A DNA stretch of 51,450 nt from Erythrobacter tepidarius (GTDB taxonomy: Bacteria > Pseudomonadota > Alphaproteobacteria > Sphingomonadales > Sphingomonadaceae), in assembly GCF_002155695.1 (NCBI RefSeq), contig NZ_MUYJ01000016.1, positions 1 to 51,450 of the forward strand. Direction: 5' to 3'. Below, piece by piece: positions 7,675-13,813 of the stretch. Positions within the stretch are counted from its first letter, which is position 1, and every line of letters starts with the position of its first letter. The translations under genes were made by a program, and so were the position numbers. The notes beneath the pieces were generated by a model. The model ran no database searches and was not told where the DNA came from. It saw only the letters and a list, made by a program, of their open reading frames with translations.

Positions 7675-7987
7675 TGAACTTCCTTTTGCCAGATTCGAGT
7701 GATCGCTTCACCACGAGGGTGGAAGAGCGAGCCTTTTTCAGAAAAAGGCAAAAGAGTATTATAGAATGACTTCTACGCATCTGGTTGCCCATCACCCCTG
7801 CCAGCACACGCTTAATCGCGTTAAAACAACATTTCACCGTATAATCCCAATATGTTCTTTTTTCGATCCTGCTTAGTTTCCGCCTCTCTGTTGCATCACG
7901 CAACATGGCAGCACGTCTTTCGGAAGTAATCGCCTCAGAAAGGAGCCTAGCGCTTGCCAATTCGTGAGGGCTCGTCGGCTGCTGCAC
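7634..7987 (-). CDS. possible small protein in an AT-rich pocket
   Basis: A 117-codon open frame whose first about 75 residues look protein-like: an amphipathic start (LASARLLSEAITSERRAAML), a basic segment (RRKLSRIEKRTYWDYTVKCC) and a hydrophobic stretch (SIILFCLFLKKAR). The DNA from about 7690 to 7870 is markedly AT-richer than its surroundings, suggesting separate origin or a promoter region. Its end overlaps the start of the KfrA-like gene by 41 bases, which argues against both being fully translated. No family is recognised. It could instead be the promoter region of the KfrA-like operon. Confidence 0.3.
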   Translation of the reverse strand: MQQPTSPHELASARLLSEAITSERRAAMLRDATERRKLSRIEKRTYWDYTVKCCFNAIKRVLAGVMGNQMRRSHSIILFCLFLKKARSSTLVVKRSLESGKRKFNASTQSSALRRGG

Positions 7988-8149
7988 GAGTTTTATCTAG
8001 GGGCTTCGGGTCTGAACATTGCTCAGTCTTTCGACCGCGATGTGCGTCGACCGCTAAACGCAGCACCCATGCCGCCGGTGAAGGAAAAGCCCTCTCGCAG
8101 CCGAGCTGCATGAGGTTGGCTGGGTGAAGGAAAAAGGTTCCTTCGGCCG

Positions 8150-8167
8150 ACCTCGTGGAAGCGAGGT
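8150..8167 (+). promoter_or_regulatory. hairpin enclosing the ribosome site of the exonuclease gene
   Basis: A 6-bp stem acctcg (8150-8155) with cgaggt (8162-8167) and a six-base loop; the right arm contains the gaggt ribosome site 5 bases before the ATG at 8173. It could limit translation. The 185 bases from 7988 to here hold no other supported gene. Confidence 0.35.
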
Positions 8168-8172
8168 AATGC

Positions 8173-9045
8173 ATGAACAGCTTGAATGACGAACTTGGCC
8201 GGAAGGCCGGTGAGGCAGCCGACGACAACGTCCGCGTCCTGCGGCGGATCGCCCGGCTGGACGACTGGCCTAAGATGGGCGACCCGGACCGGCCAGGGAT
8301 GACGATCGCCGTGGTGGATACCGAAACCGAGGGCCTGGACCCGGACAGCGACCAGATCATCGAACTCGCCGCAGCCCTGGTGCAGACCGACATCGAGGGC
8401 CGCATCACCCGTATCATCGACAAGGCCTATGGCCTGCAGGATCCGGGCCGACCGCTGTCGCCGAAGATCACAAAGCTCACCGGCCTGGATGACCACAAGC
8501 TCGCAGGCCGCGCGATCGATGTGGAGAGGATGACCGCCTTCTTCGCCCGTGCCGATGCGGTCCTGGCTCATGGCGCGCGGTTCGACGCGGGCTTTTGCCG
8601 GCGTCTCCTCCCGGGGATCGAGCATGTCCCCTGGGTCTGTTCACTGAACGATGTCGACTGGCTCGCGCAGGGCTTCGATGGCAGGGCGCTCGGACATCTG
8701 CTGATGCAGCAGGGCCTGTTCGCACCCAAGGCGCACAATGCAGGTGATGACGTGACCGCGACCATCAACCTGCTCGCCACGGTGCTGCCGAACGGCCGCA
8801 CGGTCTTGGCAGAGGCGCTGGCGAATGCACAGACCACGACCATCCGGTTGGACGTCGAAGGCCAGACCTTCGATGCGCGTGGCGATCTCAAGCGCCGAGG
8901 TTATCGGTGGGATTGGGACCGCAAAGTCTGGTCGCTCGAGACCAGCGAGTTCCAGGCCGATTGGGAGGAAAGCTGGATCGCGCGGCACTGCACACGCGTG
9001 ACGGTCACAAGGACACCGGTCACCTGGCTCGATCGCCACTGCTGA
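8173..9045 (+). CDS. DnaQ-like 3'-5' exonuclease with C-terminal DUF5710-like domain
   Basis: A 290-residue DEDDh exonuclease. Exo I is VVDTETEGL (D49, E51), Exo II is AHGARFDAGF (D138), and Exo III is HNAGDD (H188, D193), so all four acidic residues and the general-base His are present. This is the fold of the DNA polymerase III epsilon proofreading subunit, but the protein is free-standing. Residues about 225-270 (FDARGDLKRRGYRWDWDRKVWSLE) match the small DUF5710-type module often joined to nucleases on mobile elements. It heads a plus-strand series of accessory genes. A structured segment follows the stop. The role could be element maintenance or nucleic-acid degradation during transfer; this is inferred. 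Confidence 0.85.
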   Translation: MNSLNDELGRKAGEAADDNVRVLRRIARLDDWPKMGDPDRPGMTIAVVDTETEGLDPDSDQIIELAAALVQTDIEGRITRIIDKAYGLQDPGRPLSPKITKLTGLDDHKLAGRAIDVERMTAFFARADAVLAHGARFDAGFCRRLLPGIEHVPWVCSLNDVDWLAQGFDGRALGHLLMQQGLFAPKAHNAGDDVTATINLLATVLPNGRTVLAEALANAQTTTIRLDVEGQTFDARGDLKRRGYRWDWDRKVWSLETSEFQADWEESWIARHCTRVTVTRTPVTWLDRHC

Positions 9046-9053
9046 ATGAAAGG

Positions 9054-9121
9054 CTGCAGGCCACGCCGGTGCTCCGGTGTCGCCTGCAGGAGTGTGAAAC
9101 GGGCGGGCAGCACACCCGCCC
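9054..9121 (+). terminator. two hairpins after the exonuclease gene
   Basis: The first hairpin has outer arms ctgcaggc (9054-9061) and gcctgcag (9082-9089) with further pairing inside (cgccgg/ccggtg). The second is gggcggg (9101-9107) and cccgccc (9115-9121). They begin 8 bases after the stop codon and probably act as terminators, though without T-runs. Confidence 0.45.
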
Positions 9122-9181
9122 GGCATTCCTCACGTTGTCAGAGAATGAGTGAGCCTGCCTGAGAGAAGGAAAAAAGGAAGG

Positions 9182-9225
9182 CTTGGGTCCGTCCCATGAG
9201 GAGCGGCCCGTCACTCCAACCCAAG
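9182..9225 (+). promoter_or_regulatory. leader inverted repeat overlapping a ribosome site
   Basis: Arms cttgggt (9182-9188) and acccaag (9219-9225) with a 30-base loop. The right arm runs into the aagga ribosome site (9223-9227) of the gene starting at 9237, so pairing would partly mask it. This is the second ribosome-site-masking hairpin in the series. Confidence 0.3.
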
Positions 9226-9236
9226 GAAATACGAAG

Positions 9237-9767
9237 ATGATCGATCTGAACCTCGGCGGGGCCTGTCCCCGCCGACCCATCACCCATGCGCTCCCCAGGG
9301 CCATGAAGGACCCCCATGCACCACAGGATGGGGACCTCGGCGACTGCGACCTCGGCGTGGTTGCGATCAACGGCAGCATGGCGGCCGGCGTTGATCTGCT
9401 CGCCGCCATCGCCATGCGGTCCGGCAAGGACTGGCTCATGGCCAACTTTCGGGACGAGGTCACCACGATGTGCAGCGGTCTCGTGATCCTGCGCCACACT
9501 GGTGCCGGACTCCTCGTCAGCATGGTCGAGCCGTGCGTGCTGCATAGGGGGGCGCCGATGATGCTCGTGACCCTCGATCGCAAGTTGGCTTTCGAGATGA
9601 TGCCGGACGGCCGGATGGTCGATCGTCCGGTGCCGAGGCCGGCCCGCGTGAAAGAAGGCGTCGAGCGGGGCTGGAGCGAACTTGTTCGCCGAATGCGTGC
9701 GCTGATCACAGAAGCCGGCGTCTTCCGTCACAAGAGCGTGGAAATCCATATCCTGCCGACGAGCTGA
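9237..9767 (+). CDS. conserved accessory protein of unknown function
   Basis: A 176-residue protein that I do not recognise. It starts MIDLNLGGACPRRPITHALP and contains a hydrophobic core region (about 40-115) with alternating strands and helices (GVVAINGSMAAGVDLLAAIA, then LVILRHTGAGLLVSMV), then a basic C-terminal half (RPVPRPARVKEGVERGW). No signal peptide, membrane segment or metal motif is visible. The ATG is supported by an AAGGA site about 9 bases upstream. It lies between two nuclease-type genes in the same direction, each with its own structured spacer, and probably belongs to the core cargo of the element. A small alpha/beta enzyme or binding protein is possible. Confidence 0.6.
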   Translation: MIDLNLGGACPRRPITHALPRAMKDPHAPQDGDLGDCDLGVVAINGSMAAGVDLLAAIAMRSGKDWLMANFRDEVTTMCSGLVILRHTGAGLLVSMVEPCVLHRGAPMMLVTLDRKLAFEMMPDGRMVDRPVPRPARVKEGVERGWSELVRRMRALITEAGVFRHKSVEIHILPTS

Positions 9768-9853
9768 TCGGCCATCGTTCGGCGCGTGGACGTGGATTGA
9801 CCAGCCACTGACCACCCGTCGATCGGTCCGCCCTCCCATCATCATCCCTCCAC

Positions 9854-9892
9854 CAGACGGGCGGCGCTCCCAAGCGGAGTGCCGCCCGTCTG
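9854..9892. terminator. long perfect hairpin between two unknown genes
   Basis: A 17-bp stem (arms 9854-9870 and 9876-9892, one G-T wobble) closes on a five-base loop, caagc. It is among the strongest inverted repeats in the window. It probably ends the transcript of the preceding gene; no T-run follows, so an RNA-stability or regulatory role is equally possible. Confidence 0.5.
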
Positions 9893-9913
9893 TATTCGTC
9901 CAAGGATCTTCCC

Positions 9914-10492
9914 ATGCCCCATCCCGGCCATCCCCCGGTGTTGGCCTCTGTCATCATCGTCCGCAATCGCCCCTTCCTCCAACGGGGCTCGGCGATCTCC
10001 CACATCGCCCTGTTCACCGTCACCCGGTGCGGCAGGCGGGCGGCTCGCTTCAGCGTCAGCAAGGCCGCCTTCGATCCCACTACGCCGCGGGCTGCCATCA
10101 TCGACGGCTTGTGCGCGCGCATCCCGCCAGGCGCCGAGGTGCTGGTGCGTGAGCCGCGGCTTTCGGATCATGCCTTCCACTTTATCGTCACAGCAGGTGA
10201 CGTCATGCCGCCTTGCGACAACACGCTGATCGCCCGCCGCCTGCCCGGCTCGACCATGCTGCCGCTCGCGGTTCGCGACAGGCAGCTTGCCGAGTTGGGG
10301 CGGAGCATCGGCCTCGACCTGCCGGGGCCGCAGTCCACACCGTTGAGGCGCAGCCGTAGCGCACCGGAGCAGGCGATGGCTCTGTGGGCCGCCTACACCG
10401 CCGGCTTCTGCTCGCGGCGAGAAGCCGAGTGCCTGTTCGCGGCCTTCCATGCCTGGCGAGCCATCGAACAGGCCCGGCCGGTCCCGTTCTGA
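9914..10492 (+). CDS. accessory protein of unknown function
   Basis: A 192-residue protein that I do not recognise. It opens MPHPGHPPVLASVIIVRNRP; it is basic, rich in Arg/Ala/Pro, and lacks a signal peptide or membrane segment. Residues about 58-105 (IDGLCARIPPGAEVLVREPR, then FHFIVTAGDVM) resemble an alpha/beta nuclease-like layout but show no clear acidic triad, and the C-terminal 40 residues (WAAYTAGFCSRREAECLFAAF) form a helical segment. An AAGGA site lies about 10 bases before the ATG. It sits between the 176-residue protein and the second exonuclease, in the same direction, so a joint role with the two nucleases is a reasonable guess. Confidence 0.6.
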   Translation: MPHPGHPPVLASVIIVRNRPFLQRGSAISHIALFTVTRCGRRAARFSVSKAAFDPTTPRAAIIDGLCARIPPGAEVLVREPRLSDHAFHFIVTAGDVMPPCDNTLIARRLPGSTMLPLAVRDRQLAELGRSIGLDLPGPQSTPLRRSRSAPEQAMALWAAYTAGFCSRREAECLFAAFHAWRAIEQARPVPF

Positions 10493-10552
10493 CACTGCCT
10501 GCGATCCAACTGCGCCTGCGCAGCACCTATCTCACCACCACAAGGAGAACCT

Positions 10553-11317
10553 ATGACCCTGTCCCACCCATACAAATACACTTTCCTCGACACCGAGAGC
10601 GCATGGGACCGCGATCTGATCGCGGCTAATGAGGAGATACATCCGGACTGCCAGCACAATCGGATCGCCTCACGCTGCATCAGCGCCGCCGCTCTCTTTG
10701 ACCTCGATATCTTGGCAGACGGCGCCGTGTCATTTGGCGCCGTGAATTCCTGGAGCGAATACACGCACAAGTCGGATCTCGCAGTCACCAAGGCCCTGTT
10801 CGGCAGCCTCACCGAGCGCGCCGACCGCGTGGTCGTCACGTGGGGCGGGTTGCCAGTCGACCAGCAGGTGCTGACACTCACCGCGATGGAATACGGGTTG
10901 GTCTTGCCACCACAGCTGCGCGAGCCCGTATTCGGCGGGCGTCAGCGCATGCACCTTGACCTGTCACTCGCAATGCGCGCAGGCGGCAAGACGTGGCACC
11001 ACCTGAGCGAGGTCGCCTATCGAATTGGCGTTCCCCTAAGCCTCCTGCGCAACAAGGCCCGGTTCTTCGAGACACGGACACCGGCCGACTGGCACCTGCT
11101 TCTCGGGCACTGCGAAGCGGATACTCTCATCACGGCCATCGTGATGATCGCTTGGCGTATCGCGCAGGGTTCGCCTGGCCTTCGGTTCGAACCCGCCGTG
11201 ATCGGCATGATCGGCGCCTTCCTTCGCCAGCGCCCTGCGCATCCTATGGCGGTTGCGCTCAAAGCCTTCAGCGCCGATCTCGAGCGATGGATCAGCGCAT
11301 CCCAGGAGGCGGCTTGA
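10553..11317 (+). CDS. predicted 3'-5' exonuclease, PolB exonuclease-like
   Basis: A 254-residue protein with the layout of the predicted PolB-type 3'-5' exonuclease family. Exo I is TFLDTES (D13, E15). A TWGGLPVDQQVL segment (about 96-107, D103) takes the Exo II place, and GHCEADTLITAIVMI (about 185-199, D190) the Exo III place. MHLDLSLAMRAGG (about 133-145) fits the HxDL motif of this family. These are DEDD nucleases acting on DNA or RNA ends. ATG 10553 has a strong AAGGAG site 5-11 bases upstream. It ends the plus-strand accessory set; the restriction-modification pair follows 135 bases later. Confidence 0.75.
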   Translation: MTLSHPYKYTFLDTESAWDRDLIAANEEIHPDCQHNRIASRCISAAALFDLDILADGAVSFGAVNSWSEYTHKSDLAVTKALFGSLTERADRVVVTWGGLPVDQQVLTLTAMEYGLVLPPQLREPVFGGRQRMHLDLSLAMRAGGKTWHHLSEVAYRIGVPLSLLRNKARFFETRTPADWHLLLGHCEADTLITAIVMIAWRIAQGSPGLRFEPAVIGMIGAFLRQRPAHPMAVALKAFSADLERWISASQEAA

Positions 11318-11452
11318 CTCAGAAAATGGGTTGACGTGGATGATCGGCACCTAGAGCTAGCAATCCGGATGGCGATGATGTTAGAGCGCGCCGAAGCATA
11401 TTTGGCGCCTCCATCCGGTTTGCCTTCATGGGCATGTTTCGCAGGGGATCGC

Positions 11453-12625
11453 ATGAAATCGATAGAGCTATTCGCGGGTGCCGGCGGGCTTGGAATAGGC
11501 ACTGGGAAGGCCGGTTTCCGGCCGGTGGAGGTGGTCGAGTGGGATGACTACTGCGTCGAGACCATCCGCGAAAATCAGGGCAGGGACGTGTCTATCGTAA
11601 AGGGGTGGTCGCTGGTGCATGGCGACGTGCGCGACGTGTCGTTCACCCGTTGGGAAGGCAAGGTCGAGCTGATCTCTGGCGGTCCCCCCTGCCAGCCGTT
11701 CTCCCTCGGAGGCAAGCACCGGGCACACCGTGACGACCGCGACTTGTGGTCGCAGGCAGTCCGGGCGGTCCGGGAGTCGCGCCCTCGCGCGTTCATCTTT
11801 GAGAATGTGAAGGGCCTCACACGGGCGACCTTCGCCACGTATCTGTCCTATATCCAGCTCCAGCTCCAATATCCCTCCCTCGCCCGCCGGGACGCCGAGG
11901 ATTGGCAGGAGCACCTCGGCCGCTTGGAGCGGCACCACACTTCCGGGGCACCCTTGGAATACCGGCTGGTGACACGGCTGGTGAACGCGGCGGACTACGG
12001 GGTTCCACAGCGCCGGGAGCGGGTGTTCTTTGTCGGGTTCCGGGAGGACCTCGGGGTCGAATGGAGCTTCCCGGACGGGGAGTTCAGCGCCGATGCCCTA
12101 ATCTGGGAGCAGGCGGTGACGGGCGAGTATTGGGAGCGGCTGGGCGTCGCCAAGCGGGACCGGGTGCTGTCGCCCCGAGCCGAAGCCCGCGCTCGCACTC
12201 TCCGCAAGCTCGGGCGGGAGGCTATCGCCACGAAGGCGTGGCGCACCGTCCGGGAGGCGCTGTTGGACTTGCCCGACCCCGAGCACCAGCCCCACGCCTC
12301 GGCATTGCTCTTGAACCATCGCTTTCAGGGCGGCGCTCGCACCTACCCCGGACACACCGGAAGCCCGCTTGATGCCCCCGCAAAGACACTCAAGGCGGGC
12401 GTCCACGGGGTGCCAGGTGGCGAGAATATGTTGCTCCGCCCGGACGGGAGCGTCCGCTACTTCACCGTCCGAGAGAGCGCGCGCCTGCAAACCTTCCCGG
12501 ACGACTACAAGTTCCACGGCTCTTGGACGGAGACCATGCGCCAGCTTGGCAACGCCGTGCCAGTGCGGCTGGCGGAGACCGTCGCCCGTGACGTGGCGGG
12601 GCACCTGAAAGCGGTCGCAGCGTGA
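11453..12625 (+). CDS. DNA cytosine-5 methyltransferase of a type II system
   Basis: A 390-residue C5-cytosine methyltransferase that transfers a methyl group from S-adenosylmethionine to cytosine in a specific site. Conserved motifs run in order: I, SIELFAGAGGLGIG (3-16); IV, GGPPCQPFS with catalytic Cys80; VI, FENVKG; VIII, RRERVFFVGF; and X, QLGNAVP near the end. The variable target-recognition region lies between VIII and IX. The start at 11453 matches the usual 'MKxIELFAG' beginning; the frame opens earlier at a GTG (11336), but that part is not typical of the family. The stop overlaps the restriction gene by four bases. The partner's family suggests the site CCGCGG; this is an inference. 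Confidence 0.93.
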   Translation: MKSIELFAGAGGLGIGTGKAGFRPVEVVEWDDYCVETIRENQGRDVSIVKGWSLVHGDVRDVSFTRWEGKVELISGGPPCQPFSLGGKHRAHRDDRDLWSQAVRAVRESRPRAFIFENVKGLTRATFATYLSYIQLQLQYPSLARRDAEDWQEHLGRLERHHTSGAPLEYRLVTRLVNAADYGVPQRRERVFFVGFREDLGVEWSFPDGEFSADALIWEQAVTGEYWERLGVAKRDRVLSPRAEARARTLRKLGREAIATKAWRTVREALLDLPDPEHQPHASALLLNHRFQGGARTYPGHTGSPLDAPAKTLKAGVHGVPGGENMLLRPDGSVRYFTVRESARLQTFPDDYKFHGSWTETMRQLGNAVPVRLAETVARDVAGHLKAVAA

Positions 12626-13377
12626 CGCGGGGCTACTACGAGTTTGAGTTTAAGCTCCCCGAGGCGCTCCTCTCGCAGATTGTCGAGAGGTTCACCGCCG
12701 CCGAGCCGGGGTCGCTGGTGCCTGAAAACTTGGCGGAGATACCGGACGCACAAGGGGTCTATCAGCTTCTCTATCGGGGCGAGCTGGTCTACATCGGCAA
12801 GACGGATGCCGAGGCAGGCTTGCGGGCGCGCCTAGAGCGGCACTGTCGGAACGTGCAGCACCGCGTCGGGATTGAGCCGGGGGAGGTGCAGTTCAAAGCT
12901 CTCCGGGTGTTCGTGTTCACCGCCGTGGACTTGGAAACCCAGCTTATCGCCCATTACGGACGCGAAGCCGCCGGATGGAACGGGAGCGGGTTTGGCGCGA
13001 ATGATCCGGGCCGGGAGCGGGACACCACGCGGGCCAAGGAAGGGCACTTCGACCTTGCGTTCCCGCTAGACCTTGACCGGCCCTTGAACGTGGACCTTGC
13101 CGGGTGCGAGACTGTCGCGGCGGCGCTGTTCCGGGTGAAGGCGTCCGTGCCTTATGTGTGCCGCTTCGAGCTGGCCGGTGGCAGGCGCCAAGCGCACCCC
13201 GAGCTGGTCGCTACCCCGCTGCCCCTGTGCCCTGTGCCCCTTACCATGCGCGGTTTTCTTTCAGCGATTGTCGCTGCCCTTCCGGCAGGGTGGCAGGCAA
13301 CTAGCTTGCCTGGGCGGGTTATCCTATACCGTGAGGCTCGCGATTACCCTCACGGAGACGTCATCGCACGAAGCTGA
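12622..13377 (+). CDS. Eco29kI-like type II restriction endonuclease (GIY-YIG)
   Basis: A 251-residue restriction endonuclease of the Eco29kI family, which uses a GIY-YIG nuclease fold. The motif appears as GVY (Y47) and VYIGKT (Y57), with R70 and H74 in ARLERHCRN, E105 in DLETQLIAHYG, and Asn in the WNGSGFGAND segment. This matches the Eco29kI catalytic set of two Tyr, Arg, His, Glu and Asn. Eco29kI cuts CCGCGG, so this pair probably shares that site, which is inferred from family membership. Translation starts at a GTG overlapping the methylase stop (GTGA), so the two are coupled, with the methylase first. Confidence 0.88.
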   Translation: MTRGYYEFEFKLPEALLSQIVERFTAAEPGSLVPENLAEIPDAQGVYQLLYRGELVYIGKTDAEAGLRARLERHCRNVQHRVGIEPGEVQFKALRVFVFTAVDLETQLIAHYGREAAGWNGSGFGANDPGRERDTTRAKEGHFDLAFPLDLDRPLNVDLAGCETVAAALFRVKASVPYVCRFELAGGRRQAHPELVATPLPLCPVPLTMRGFLSAIVAALPAGWQATSLPGRVILYREARDYPHGDVIARS

Positions 13378-13441
13378 TTGTGGGGAGCGACGCGATTACC
13401 AACGCGATGCGCGCGCTGACGCGCGGCGCAGCGCAGGCCAC

Positions 13442-13729
13442 ATGAGCTTCGTCTGGCGCGCGGTCATCCAGAAACCCGACCTGCTGGAGGCGATCGGCTT
13501 CGTCCGCACCCGCGCCGGGCTGAGGGTGCAGGGCATTAAGCTGGAGGCCGACGTCGACATCATGTCCTCGGACGAGGGGCTGTCGTTCCGGACGGCGAAC
13601 ATTTCCTACGATTGTCCAGCCGAACGCGAATGGCCGTCGCCGATCAGAGCCAACGGCGCCGTTATGCGGCGACTGGCGCCGAAGCTCGAGGGCGATGAAA
13701 TCACCCTGACCTACGGTCGGGGGCGCTGA
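13442..13729 (+). CDS. hypothetical protein between the restriction gene and the integrase
   Basis: A 95-residue protein starting MSFVWRAVIQKPDLLEAIGF, with alternating strands and short helices and no recognisable motif. The ATG overlaps (ATGA) the end of a short alternative frame ending ...NAMRALTRGAAQAT, which reads like the C-terminus of a lost upstream gene. This would explain the lack of a strong ribosome site, if the gene was once translationally coupled. The gene is convergent with the integrase. The frame is open further upstream, overlapping the restriction gene, but that part is not protein-like. Confidence 0.5.
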   Translation: MSFVWRAVIQKPDLLEAIGFVRTRAGLRVQGIKLEADVDIMSSDEGLSFRTANISYDCPAEREWPSPIRANGAVMRRLAPKLEGDEITLTYGRGR

Positions 13730-13813
13730 TCCTCAACACGACCCGTATTCCGGCACGCGAGCTATAGGGACAGCGCGGGACTGCCGCTGATCGCAGCAGC
13801 CCCGCGCCACCGG

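Noticed and set aside
11336..11452. Methylase start at the upstream GTG
   Set aside because: The family starts at 'MKxIELFAG'; the extra 39 residues are more like a remnant of another gene.
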